DNA of 64,000 nt, from positions 1-64,000 of the forward strand of contig CAWINP010000027.1 of NCBI GenBank assembly GCA_963837485.1, written 5' to 3'. Below, piece after piece: positions 8,110 to 16,484 of the stretch; positions within the stretch are counted from its first letter, which is position 1, and every line of letters starts with the position of its first letter. The position numbers and the translations under genes are program-made. This stretch comes from Solirubrobacter sp963837485 (GTDB taxonomy: Bacteria; Actinomycetota; Thermoleophilia; Solirubrobacterales; Solirubrobacteraceae). The notes beneath the pieces are model-generated. The model did no database searches, had not been told where the DNA came from, and saw only the letters and a program-made list of their open reading frames with translations.

Positions 8110-9168
8110 GTGATCGAGCAGCCCGCGCAAGAGCCGCGCCGCGGCGCCGCGAGGATCAGCGACGTCGCCGCGCGCGCGGGCGTGAGCGTCGCCACCGTCT
8201 CGCGCGTGCTGACGGGGAGCTCGCCCGTCACGCCGGTCAAGCGCGAGCGCGTACTCGAGGCGATCGAGGCGCTCGAGTACCGGCCGAGCTCGCTCGCCCG
8301 CAGCCTCTCGCTCGGTAAGACGGGGGTGATCGGTGTCGTGGCGCCGTTCTTGGCGCACGGCGCCACGTCGGCGAGGCTTCGCGGGATCATGCACCGGGCC
8401 GGCCCGGAGGCGTACGACGTGATGATCTTCAACGTCGAGTCCGCCCGCCAGCGCGAGGACGCGTTCCTGAAGTTCGCGCGCCGCGACCGGCTCGACGGCC
8501 TGGTCGTCATCTCGCTGCCGATCGACGACGCCGATGTCGCGATGCTGCGCCAGCAGCGGCTGCCCACGGTACTCGTCGATCTGTCGCATCCGGGGCTGAG
8601 CGGGGTGTCGATCGACAACGTGGCGGGGGGCGAGCTCGCCACCCGGCATCTCCTCGACCGAGGTCACACGCGCATCGCCTTCGTCGGTGACGCGGCGAGC
8701 AGCCCGCTTGGCTACACGTCCAGCGATCCGCGCTACCGGGGATACGAGCGCGCGCTGCGCAGCGCGGGCGTGGAGCTCGATCCGGCGCTCGTATGGCGCG
8801 CGCCGCGGACGACGCTCGACCCCGCGGTCGGACGTGGCCCGCATAGCCGGATCGACGCGCGCGAGGCGGTCGTGCGGTTGCTCGATTCGGCGAGCCCGCC
8901 CACTGCGGTGTTCGCGGCGTCGGATCTGCAGGCGGTCGGTGCGCTCGAGGCCGCCGCGCAACTGGATGTCCAGGTCCCCGGCGGGCTCGCTGTGGTCGGC
9001 TTCGACGACACGGAGGTCGCCGAGATCGCCGGCCTGACGACCGTGCGGCAGCCGCTCGAGGAGAGCGGCGCGGAGGGGATGGGCCTGCTGCTTGCCGAGC
9101 TCGCGGGCGAGGCACGCCGTGTCGACCTGCCACTAGCGGTGCAGCTCATCGAGCGCCGCACGACCTGA
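8110..9168 (+). CDS. LacI family transcriptional regulator (first copy)
   Basis: A 352-residue repressor. The HTH ISDVAARAGVSVATVSRVL is at about residues 17-35, the hinge reaches RPSSLARSLSLGKT, and the periplasmic-binding-protein-like sugar domain follows (GVVAPFLAHG, RLDGLVVISLP, VGFDDTEVAEIA). The GTG start at 8110 is the first start in frame just before the HTH. It is divergent from the aldo/keto reductase across two LacI boxes and is the likeliest binder of those boxes. The 3' end overlaps the convergent epimerase gene by 36 nt. Confidence 0.92.
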   Translation: MIEQPAQEPRRGAARISDVAARAGVSVATVSRVLTGSSPVTPVKRERVLEAIEALEYRPSSLARSLSLGKTGVIGVVAPFLAHGATSARLRGIMHRAGPEAYDVMIFNVESARQREDAFLKFARRDRLDGLVVISLPIDDADVAMLRQQRLPTVLVDLSHPGLSGVSIDNVAGGELATRHLLDRGHTRIAFVGDAASSPLGYTSSDPRYRGYERALRSAGVELDPALVWRAPRTTLDPAVGRGPHSRIDAREAVVRLLDSASPPTAVFAASDLQAVGALEAAAQLDVQVPGGLAVVGFDDTEVAEIAGLTTVRQPLEESGAEGMGLLLAELAGEARRVDLPLAVQLIERRTT

Positions 9169-10155
9169 CGGGCGATGGCGGCGCGCGAGCCGCTCGATCA
9201 GCGCGTCCATGTCCGCGTCGATCCGCCGGCGCGCGGGATCGGCGTCGTGCCAGGCGACGATCTCGCGAGCACCGCGGAAGAACGGCGTCGTGGCGGTGAA
9301 GTCCGGGACGAGCGCCCGCAGCTTCGCGTTGTCGAAGATCACCGAGTGCGCCTTGTCGCCGAGCAGGCTGCGGCCCCAGCGCTCGTCCTCGGCGAGGATG
9401 GCGTCGGACGGAACGTGCACGATCCGGGCGGTCGTGCCGGCCGTCGCGGCGAGGATCTCGTGGATCTGATTCCAGGTCAGCACCTCGTCGGAGGTGATGT
9501 GGAAGCTGTCGCCGATCGCCTGCGGGTGGCCGAGCAGCCCGACGAAGCCCTTGGCGAAGTCCGTGTGGTGCGTCAGCGTCCACAGCGACGTGCCGTCGCC
9601 GTGGACGACGATCTCCTGTCCGCGGCGCATGCGTTCGATCACGGTCCAGCCGCCCTCGCACGGCACCCGGGTCTGGTCGTAGGTGTGCGACGGGCGGACG
9701 ATCGTGACGGGGAAGCCGTCACGCCGGTACGCGCTCACGAGTAGGTCCTCGCAGGCGATCTTGGCCTGTGAGTAGGGCCAGACGGGGTTGCGGAGCGGCG
9801 TGGACTCGGCGATCGGAAGCCGTGCGACGGGCTTCTGGTAGGCCGACGCCGAGCTGATGAACACGTACTGGCCGGTGCGGTTGGCGAACAGCTCGAGGTC
9901 GGTCTGGACGTGCTCCGGCGTGAACGCGAGGAAGTTGGCGACGGCGTCGAACTCGTGGTCGCCGATCGCGGCGCGTACGCTCTCCGGGTCACGGATGTCG
10001 GCGCGGAGGTGCCGGGCCTCGGGCGGCAGCGGGCGGATCGATGTCGTGCCGCGGTTGAGCACGAACAGCTCGATTCCCGCTTCGACGGCGCGGTGCGAGC
10101 AGCCGGCGCTGATCTCGCCGGTGCCGCCGATGAACAGAACCTTCAATGGGGTCAT
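9133..10155 (-). CDS. NAD-dependent epimerase/dehydratase family protein
   Basis: A 340-residue extended short-chain dehydrogenase. The Rossmann motif is LFIGGTGEIS (residues 7-16), and the YxxxK catalytic pair is in WPYSQAKIACE. A Ser of the triad precedes it in FISSASAYQ. The N-terminus (KVLFIGGTGEISAGCSHRA) and the HGDGTSLWTLTH stretch resemble atypical NAD-epimerases found beside sugar ABC systems. It follows the binding-protein gene across a strong hairpin, so expression may be lowered relative to that gene. The substrate is probably a sugar or sugar acid, which is inferred. Confidence 0.86.
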   Translation of the reverse strand: MTPLKVLFIGGTGEISAGCSHRAVEAGIELFVLNRGTTSIRPLPPEARHLRADIRDPESVRAAIGDHEFDAVANFLAFTPEHVQTDLELFANRTGQYVFISSASAYQKPVARLPIAESTPLRNPVWPYSQAKIACEDLLVSAYRRDGFPVTIVRPSHTYDQTRVPCEGGWTVIERMRRGQEIVVHGDGTSLWTLTHHTDFAKGFVGLLGHPQAIGDSFHITSDEVLTWNQIHEILAATAGTTARIVHVPSDAILAEDERWGRSLLGDKAHSVIFDNAKLRALVPDFTATTPFFRGAREIVAWHDADPARRRIDADMDALIERLARRHRPSGRAALDELHR

Positions 10156-10174
10156 TGACCGCGAACGATGGCGA

Positions 10175-10199
10175 GTCCCGCGCCGTGACGGCGCGGGAC
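10175..10199 (-). terminator. Strong stem-loop between the sugar-binding-protein and epimerase genes
   Basis: An 11-bp perfect stem (gtcccgcgccg / cggcgcgggac) with a 3-nt loop and no T tract. It lies 28 nt after the binding-protein stop and 19 nt before the epimerase start, where partial terminators or mRNA-stabilising hairpins are common in ABC sugar operons. Confidence 0.6.
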
Positions 10200-10227
10200 C
10201 CGAACCCGCTCAGGGGAGTGAGCGGAG

Positions 10228-11532
10228 CTAGAAGGTCTTGAGCGCCTGCTGGATCTGACTGCTCATCGCCTTGACCGCGGCATCCGTGCTGGTACGGCCG
10301 GCCAACGCTTGGTTGACGTTCTTGTAGATCGCCTGCGAGATCTGCGGATACACCGGCGAGACGGGGCGCGGCTTGGCGGCGCCGATCGCCCGCTCGATCT
10401 CGTCGGGCAGTCCGAGCGCCTTGCGCACGGCGGGGTCCTGATAGGCGGCCTTGGTCACCGGCGGGGTCGACCCCTCGCCGATGTAGCGCTGCCCGACGTC
10501 GGACGTGAAGTAGTTCACCACGGCCAGCGAGGCGCCGGGGTTGTCCGTGTAGGCGTTGATCGCGAGCTGGGTCCCGCCGAGGACGCCGACCCCCGGCTTG
10601 CCGTCGATGCCGGGCAGCGTGGTGATCTTGAACTTGCCCTTGATCGCGGGCGCCTTGTTGCCGAGCGCGTAGGCGTAGGGCCAGTTGCGCATGAACGTCG
10701 CCTTGCCGGTCTCCCAGTAGCGCCGGGACTCCTCCTCCATGTACGTCGTGACGCCGTTGGCCGCGGTGCCGTCCTTGACGCCCTTGACCATGAAGTCGAG
10801 CACCCGGCGCGTGACGGGCGAGTCGATCGCCGGCGACTTGCCGTCCGGCGTGAGGACCTCGCCGCCGGCCGAATACAGCAGCTCGAGGAAGTCGCAGGTC
10901 AGCCCTTCATACGCGGCGCCCTGATACACGACGCCGCTGTCTGCGGCCGCCTCGCGGTACACGTCCTCCCAGCTCGTCGGCGCCTTGGAGACCTGGTCGG
11001 TCCGGTAGTAGAGCAGCGCGGCGTTCGAGTTGTACGGGAACGCCCAGTTCTTCCCCTCGTAGACGCCGGTCCCGACGGTCGAAGGGATGAACTCGCTCTT
11101 GCGCGCCGCGATCACCGGCGTGAGGTCCTTGACCCACTTCTGGCTCGCGAACTCCGCCGTCCAGATCACGTCGATGCCCATCACGTCGCACTCCGGCGAC
11201 TTGGCCTCCAGCCGCTGGACGAGCTGGTTGCGCTGCTCGTCCGCGGACTCCGAGAGCTCGAACAGGGTCGCCTTGACCGCGGTCTGCGACTTGTTGTACG
11301 CGTCGAGCGTCTTGTGGAACGCGCCGCTCACGTCCTTGGGAAGGCAGAGCGTCACATTGCCCTTGGCCCCGTTTGCCGCAGCGGGCGTCAACACGTTCCC
11401 GGTCGCCGCGGTCGACTTCGACTGGGTCGCCGTCGAGGTCGCCGACCCGGCTCCATCGTTGTCGCCACCTCCACCGCAGCCGGCGAGTACGGCGATGCAG
11501 CTCGCCGCCACGATCCAAGCCCTTGCCGTCAT
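10228..11532 (-). CDS. ABC sugar-binding lipoprotein (solute-binding protein family 1)
   Basis: A 434-residue exported lipoprotein. A hydrophobic signal peptide ends in the lipobox LAGC (about residues 16-19), followed by a Gly/Ser/Thr linker. The mature domain has the features of maltose/trehalose-type binding proteins: CDVMGIDVIWTAEFASQKWV, WAFPYNSNAALLYYRTD, KATFMRNWPYAYAL and GVLGGTQLAINAYTDNPGA. The start at 11532 is preceded by GGAGGAGGAG. It is driven by a promoter with paired LacI boxes. Because the binding-protein gene beside the permeases (12832-13487) is wrecked, this protein is the probable partner of those permeases. Confidence 0.93.
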   Translation of the reverse strand: MTARAWIVAASCIAVLAGCGGGGDNDGAGSATSTATQSKSTAATGNVLTPAAANGAKGNVTLCLPKDVSGAFHKTLDAYNKSQTAVKATLFELSESADEQRNQLVQRLEAKSPECDVMGIDVIWTAEFASQKWVKDLTPVIAARKSEFIPSTVGTGVYEGKNWAFPYNSNAALLYYRTDQVSKAPTSWEDVYREAAADSGVVYQGAAYEGLTCDFLELLYSAGGEVLTPDGKSPAIDSPVTRRVLDFMVKGVKDGTAANGVTTYMEEESRRYWETGKATFMRNWPYAYALGNKAPAIKGKFKITTLPGIDGKPGVGVLGGTQLAINAYTDNPGASLAVVNYFTSDVGQRYIGEGSTPPVTKAAYQDPAVRKALGLPDEIERAIGAAKPRPVSPVYPQISQAIYKNVNQALAGRTSTDAAVKAMSSQIQQALKTF

Positions 11533-11588
11533 CGTCTCCTCCTCCTTGCCGGCGGGTCCGGGCACTGCTCGGACGCCAAGCCTGCCTT

Positions 11589-11630
11589 GAAAGCGGTTTC
11601 GAGGTTACTCCTGAAACCGCTTTCACGCAA
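11589..11630 (-). promoter_or_regulatory. Promoter with paired LacI boxes for the sugar-binding lipoprotein
   Basis: On the minus strand, -35 TTGCGT (11630-11625) and -10 TAACCT (11607-11602) are 17 nt apart. One box (11613-11624, gaaaccgctttc on plus) lies in the spacer and the other (11589-11600, gaaagcggtttc) starts 1 nt after the -10. The geometry is identical to that at 8043-8084. Confidence 0.75.
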
Positions 11631-11638
11631 GAGGGCGT

Positions 11639-12694
11639 TCAGCGTCCGCGAGGCGCGACCGACTCCCGCCGGCGCAGAGGCATCGGGACGCGGTAGACCG
11701 CGCCGGTGCCGCGCCGATCCTCGCGACGGCGTTCGATCGAGTCGAACAGCGCGCTGACCGCCTCGCGGCCGAGGTCATAGTGCGGAAGCGCCACCGTGGT
11801 CAGCCGCGGGCGCATCCATGACGCGATCGTGTCGTCGTCGAACGACACCACGGAGACGTCCGCCGGCACCTTGAGTCCGGCATCCTCGAGGGCCTGGTAG
11901 GCGCCGAGCGCCAAGCGGTCGTTGAGGCAGACCAATGCGCGGGGGCGGTCGTGCGCGAGGACGGCCCGGGTCGCGGCGAAGCCCTCTTCGGGAAGCCATT
12001 CGTCGCACAGATGTCCGCTCGCCACCCGCACGCCGGCCTCGCCGAGGACGTCGCGGATTCCGGTTATCCGCTCGAACGCCGCCACTCCTCCCGCCGGGAC
12101 GTCGCGCTCGGTGGGACCCGCGCCGATCAGGTGAATCCCGTCGCGGTGGCCCGCCTCGAGCAGGACTTGGGCGACGGTGCGGCCGGCGCCGAGCTCGTCG
12201 GGAACCACCGAGGCCAGCGGCGACGGGCGTTTCGCGACGGCGTTGAGCAGGACCGCCGGGGCGGTCTCGAGGGCCGCCGGGACGTCAAGCGATGTCGTGT
12301 ACATCGAGGCGAGGATCACTCCATCGACTTGGCGGTCGAGCATCGTCTCGACGAGCTGGCGCTCGAGCTCAGCATCGCCCTCGGTCTCGCCGATGAACAG
12401 CAGGACGCCGCGTTCGCGAGCCGCCTCGAGAGCGCCTTGGATGAGGCCGCCGGCGAGCCTGGACGTCGCGACGGTGTCGGAGACGAACCCGATCGTTCGG
12501 GTCGTGCCCGTGCGCAGGCCGACGGAGACGATGTTGCGCCGGTATTGGAGCTCCTCGGCGGTCTTCAGGACGCGTTCGGAGACGTCGCGCGAGATGCGCA
12601 TCTCGGGCCCGCGGCCCGAGAGGACGAACGAAGCGGTGGTCGGCGAGACGCCCGCCGTCTTGGCGACATCCGCAAGCGTGACACGCCGGCTCAT
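11639..12694 (-). CDS. LacI family transcriptional regulator (second copy)
   Basis: A 351-residue repressor with HTH VTLADVAKTAGVSPTTASFVL near residues 5-24. A sugar-binding domain follows, recognisable by IGFVSDTVATSRLAGGLIQG, RQVDGVILASMYTT and VVSFDDDTIASWMRPRLTTV. The start at 12694 is placed just ahead of the HTH. A longer start at 12754 would add 20 residues unlike the family. It is only distantly related to the first LacI copy and probably reads a different box. It sits between the intact and the broken binding-protein genes, so it could act on either promoter. Confidence 0.9.
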   Translation of the reverse strand: MSRRVTLADVAKTAGVSPTTASFVLSGRGPEMRISRDVSERVLKTAEELQYRRNIVSVGLRTGTTRTIGFVSDTVATSRLAGGLIQGALEAARERGVLLFIGETEGDAELERQLVETMLDRQVDGVILASMYTTSLDVPAALETAPAVLLNAVAKRPSPLASVVPDELGAGRTVAQVLLEAGHRDGIHLIGAGPTERDVPAGGVAAFERITGIRDVLGEAGVRVASGHLCDEWLPEEGFAATRAVLAHDRPRALVCLNDRLALGAYQALEDAGLKVPADVSVVSFDDDTIASWMRPRLTTVALPHYDLGREAVSALFDSIERRREDRRGTGAVYRVPMPLRRRESVAPRGR

Positions 12695-12831
12695 CGGGCG
12701 GCGCCCCGTCGCGGGGGCGGACAGCGCTTGACAGGCGACGGCACAGGAGGGCATACATAACGCGAGCTAATTCGATTGCGGGGCAGGCATGTCGCTCCCG
12801 CATGAGAGTCCATTCAATGGAGGCGATGCAC

Positions 12832-13487
12832 ATGTTGGGTCGAGCTCGCGCCATCCGGCGCCTCGCCGCGTGCGGGTTGATGGCCTCGGGCGCGCTCGCC
12901 GTGGCGGGCTGTGGACCGGGGGGCAACGATGCCAAGAGCCACGTCGCCACAGGGCAACCACTCGACGGCGTCCGCTCGACCGACGTGCGGAAGGACACCG
13001 GTGACGCTGAAGGCCTACTTCGAGACCGGCTTCCCGATAGCCGAAGGCGCTGACCGAGGAGTTCACGAAGCAGTATCCGAACGTCAAGTGGCAAGATCCG
13101 CGAGGTCAGTTTGCGGTCATCGCCCAGAACGCTCCACGCGTTCTCGCCGACGACCCGCCTGACCTGATGCGGCTGCCGCAGGTGTCGGATCTGGTCAAGG
13201 AAACCTGCCCAAGAACCGCCGTCAAGGTCGGCGGCTCGCACCCGATGGGGCCGGCGGACGCGGAGCTGCCGCCCGTCAAGCACGACACCGTCACGGCGAG
13301 CACGCTCGACGCGGGCTCGACGATCGGCAAGGACAACGGCGCGATGGACTTCATCGCGAACGCCACCGGCGCCATCTACGCGAAGAGCTGGACACCGCAA
13401 CTGCAGAAGCTGTTCGCCGGCGAGCAGACGCCGGAAGGGCTCTTGAAGTCCGTGCAGAGCGACTACGAGAGCCAGATCAGCCACTGA
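12832..13487 (+). pseudogene. Degenerate sugar-binding lipoprotein gene
   Basis: Three successive frames together spell parts of one ABC binding protein. The first has the lipoprotein signal (LAVAGCGPGG). The second has VTLKAYFETGFPIAE, after a shift near 13000. The third, after a shift near 13050, has LTEEFTKQYPNVKW and then DDPPDLMRLPQVSDLVK. The sequence then jumps directly to a C-terminal segment (GAIYAKSWTPQLQKLF, then EGLLKSVQSDYESQ). About 430 residues are usual, so roughly 200-250 residues from the middle are missing. The permease genes follow 4 nt later, showing this was the original first gene of the operon. Confidence 0.88.
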
Positions 13488-13491
13488 GCGG

Positions 13492-14460
13492 ATGTCGCGC
13501 CCGCTGCCCGATACGACCGTCGAACTGCCCGACGCCCGACCCGCGGGCCGACCGGTCTCCACCGTGCGAAGCCGCGCCCGGCGGGGGCGGCTTCGCACGC
13601 CGGCGTGGGTCGGCTGGCTGTACGTCGCCCCTGCGCTGCTCGTCTATGCCGTCTTCGTCTTGCGGCCACTGCTGCTGACGGTCGAGTACTCGCTGTTCAG
13701 TTGGGACGGCATCGGCCCGTCGCGGTGGGTCGGGCTCGACAACTACTCGCGGGTGTTCACGGACCCGGACCTCGTCAAGACGATCGCGAACGCGTTCAAG
13801 CTGATCGTGTTCTTCAGCGCGATCCCGGTGCTGCTCGGGCTCGCGATCGCCTCGACGATCCGGCAGATCGCGACCAGCCGGCTGGCGCTCGCGGCGCGGA
13901 CGGTGGTGTTCCTGCCGCAGGTCATCCCGCTCGTCGCGGCCGGCATCGCCTGGAGTTGGATGCTGTCGTCGACCGGCATCGTCAACCAGGTGCTGAGGGC
14001 CACCGGGCTCGGGGGACTCACGCACGACTGGCTGGGCGACTTCTCGACCGCGCTGCCTGCGGTCGGCGTCATCGGCGCATGGGTCCTGCTCGGTCTGTGC
14101 ACGCTGCTGCTGCTGGCAGGGATGAGCAAGATCGATCCGTCGCTCTACGAGGCCGCGCGCATGGACGGCGCCGGACCGTTCCGCGAGTTCCGCCACGTCA
14201 CGCTGCCGAGCCTGCGGCAGGAGATCGGGGTGTGCGTGACGGTGACCGTGATCGCCGCGCTCGCGAGCTTCGACATCGTCTATATCTCGACCCAGGGCGG
14301 GCCCGGCAACACCACGATGGTGCCGGGGCTCGAGATCTACTACCTGGCGTTCGCAGAGCGAGAGGTCGGACTCGCCTCGGCGCTCTCCGTCGTGCTGATC
14401 GCGCTCGTGCTCGTCTGCATCGCGCCGATCCAGCGCCTGACGCGGGAGCACAGCTCATGA
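13492..14460 (+). CDS. ABC sugar transporter permease (MalF/UgpA type)
   Basis: A 322-residue inner-membrane permease with six predicted helices after a 35-residue basic N-terminal tail. The EAA loop that docks the ATPase is YEAARMDGAGPFREFRHVTL at about residues 219-238. WVGLDNYSRVFTDP before the second helix is typical of carbohydrate (CUT1) permeases. The gene begins 4 nt after the broken binding-protein gene and overlaps the second permease by 4 nt (ATGA). No ATPase gene is present nearby, so a shared MsmK-like ATPase elsewhere is required. Confidence 0.93.
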   Translation: MSRPLPDTTVELPDARPAGRPVSTVRSRARRGRLRTPAWVGWLYVAPALLVYAVFVLRPLLLTVEYSLFSWDGIGPSRWVGLDNYSRVFTDPDLVKTIANAFKLIVFFSAIPVLLGLAIASTIRQIATSRLALAARTVVFLPQVIPLVAAGIAWSWMLSSTGIVNQVLRATGLGGLTHDWLGDFSTALPAVGVIGAWVLLGLCTLLLLAGMSKIDPSLYEAARMDGAGPFREFRHVTLPSLRQEIGVCVTVTVIAALASFDIVYISTQGGPGNTTMVPGLEIYYLAFAEREVGLASALSVVLIALVLVCIAPIQRLTREHSS

Positions 14461-15281
14461 TCGTCGCCCGCCGGGAGATCTTCACGGCGCGCGTGCTGCT
14501 CCTGCTGCTGATGGCCGCCACGATCGTGCCGTTCCTCAGCCTGTTCGTGACCGCGTTGCATCCGTCCGGCACGTATCCGCCCGGTCTCGACTGGCCCTCG
14601 GATCCGCAGTGGCACAACTTCACCGACGCCTTCAAGGCGGCGCACATGGGCGAGCTGCTGAAGTCGAGCGCGTTGATCGTGGCCGGCGTCGTGCCGGTGT
14701 CCCTGCTGATCGCGACGATGGCCGGGTTCGCGATCGGCCACCTGCGGATGAAGGGCAGCCGCGCCGTGTTCGTCGTCTTCCTGGTCGGGCTGACGCTGCC
14801 TTTCGAAGGCATCGTCACGCCGCTGTACTACCAGGTGCGCGACCTCGGGTTCCTGAACACGCGCTGGGCCATCATCCTGCCGTTGATCGGGCTGTTCATG
14901 CCGTTCTCGGTCTTCTGGATGCGGGCGCATTTCCTGAAGATGCCCGAGGATCTGTCGGATGCGGCCCGGGTGGACGGCGCGAGCACGTGGCAGCTGTTCT
15001 GGCGGATCCACGTCCCGCTGGCCATGCCGGCGATCTCGTCGTTGGCGATCCTGCTGTTCCTCTGGACCTGGAACCAGTTCCTCCTCGCGATCGTGCTCGT
15101 CGACGACCCGTCCAAGCGGACAATGGCCGGCGCGCTCGGTGCGTTCCAGGGGCAATGGGGCACCGACATCCCGCTGCTGTGCGCGGGATCGCTGCTGATC
15201 CTGACGCCGACGCTGATCGTGTTCCTGATCTTCCAGCGCCGCTTCGTCGCGGCGTTGCTCCAAGGCTCACTGAAGGGCTAG
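14457..15281 (+). CDS. ABC sugar transporter permease (MalG/UgpE type)
   Basis: A 274-residue permease, the second half of the CUT1 pair. The EAA loop is SDAARVDGASTWQLFWRIHV, and LFLWTWNQFLLAIVLV is the conserved segment after it. The start overlaps the preceding permease stop (ATGA). The stop at 15281 is immediately followed by the GTG of the serine hydrolase gene, giving a continuous operon from the broken binding-protein gene to the GH68 gene. Confidence 0.93.
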   Translation: MIVARREIFTARVLLLLLMAATIVPFLSLFVTALHPSGTYPPGLDWPSDPQWHNFTDAFKAAHMGELLKSSALIVAGVVPVSLLIATMAGFAIGHLRMKGSRAVFVVFLVGLTLPFEGIVTPLYYQVRDLGFLNTRWAIILPLIGLFMPFSVFWMRAHFLKMPEDLSDAARVDGASTWQLFWRIHVPLAMPAISSLAILLFLWTWNQFLLAIVLVDDPSKRTMAGALGAFQGQWGTDIPLLCAGSLLILTPTLIVFLIFQRRFVAALLQGSLKG

Positions 15282-16484
15282 GTGCATCACCGCATGGACA
15301 CCCTCGTCGTGGGCGGCTTCGTCGCGCCCGGGTTCGAATCGGTCCGCGAGGCATTCCTCGACAACCTGCGCGAGCGCGGTGAGCTCGGCGCCGCCTTCGC
15401 CGTGACGCGCGACAACGAGCCGGTCGTCGATCTCTGGGGTGGGGTCGCCGATCGCGCCACCGGACGGCCGTGGCAGGCCGACACGCTCCAGGCGATCTTC
15501 TCCGGTACGAAGGGATTGGTCGCGCTGTGCCTGTTGTTGCTCGTGGATCGCGGCGCGCTGGAGTTCGACGCGCCGGTCGCGCGCTACTGGCCGGAGTTCG
15601 CCGCGCGCGGGAAAGGCCACCTGCGCGTATGCGATATCGCCTCGCACCGGGCGTCGCTGCCCGGCATCCGCGAACCGCTCGCGCACGACGAGATCCTCGA
15701 CGACGCCCGCATGGCGGAGCTGCTCGCGCAACAGCCGGCGGAGACGGACCCGCGCGCGGCCAGCGCGTACCACGCGCTGACCTACGGGTGGCTGTGCGGA
15801 GAGCTCGTGCGGCGCATCGACGGACGCAGCATCGGGCACTTCTTCGCCGAAGAGGTCGCCTCGCCGCTGGAGCTCGAGCTCTGGATCGGCCTGCCGGAGG
15901 CGCTCGAGCCGCGCGTCTCACAGCTCGCCTACGCATCCGGGTGGGGCAGGCGGGGCTGGAGCGCGGAGGAGCTCGCCGGCGACGAGCTGCTCAATCGCGC
16001 CGTCAACAACCCGCCGCTGTTTCCGCCCGAGTTCATTCCGTGGAACCAGCCGCGCTGGCACCGCGCGGAGGTTCCCGGAGCCGGCGGCATCGGCAGCGCC
16101 CGAGCGCTGGCTCGTCTCTATGCCTGTCTGGCCGGCAGCGGCACGCTCGACGGCATCCGGCTGCTGAGCCCGGGGACGCTCGAGCGGGGCCGCCAGACTC
16201 TCAGCCGCAGATGGGATCCGCTGGCGAGGGCTCACCAGGCGTTCGGGTTCGGCTTCGAGTTGCAGACCGCGTCGCAGCCGCTCGGACCCGCGCCGGACGC
16301 CTTTGGCCACCGCGGCGCCGGAGGCTCGACGCACTGCGCGTGGCCGTCGCTGCGCGCGGGCGTGTCATACGCGATGAACCTCATGCGCGATGACGCGGAG
16401 GTCGACCCGCGCGGGCAGGCGCTCATGCGCGCCGCGCATGAGGCGCTGACGGCCGACGCCCGCCGGAACGGCAACCGCGCGTGA
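15282..16484 (+). CDS. Serine beta-lactamase-like hydrolase/esterase (EstB-like)
   Basis: A 400-residue protein (396 if the ATG at 15294 is used) of the class C beta-lactamase/esterase fold. The nucleophile motif SGTKG (SxxK) is at about residue 75, YHALTYGW occupies the YxN/YxS position, and GHRGAGGS replaces the KTG motif. No signal peptide is seen, so it acts in the cytoplasm. It lies between the permeases and the GH68 gene with a 4-nt GTGA overlap to the latter. In this setting it may deacylate an imported sugar ester, which is an inference. Confidence 0.85.
   Translation: MHHRMDTLVVGGFVAPGFESVREAFLDNLRERGELGAAFAVTRDNEPVVDLWGGVADRATGRPWQADTLQAIFSGTKGLVALCLLLLVDRGALEFDAPVARYWPEFAARGKGHLRVCDIASHRASLPGIREPLAHDEILDDARMAELLAQQPAETDPRAASAYHALTYGWLCGELVRRIDGRSIGHFFAEEVASPLELELWIGLPEALEPRVSQLAYASGWGRRGWSAEELAGDELLNRAVNNPPLFPPEFIPWNQPRWHRAEVPGAGGIGSARALARLYACLAGSGTLDGIRLLSPGTLERGRQTLSRRWDPLARAHQAFGFGFELQTASQPLGPAPDAFGHRGAGGSTHCAWPSLRAGVSYAMNLMRDDAEVDPRGQALMRAAHEALTADARRNGNRA

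Noticed and set aside
12760..12800. Possible LacI box near ataacgcgagctaattcg upstream of the broken binding-protein gene
   Set aside because: The symmetry is weak and it does not match the boxes at the other promoters.
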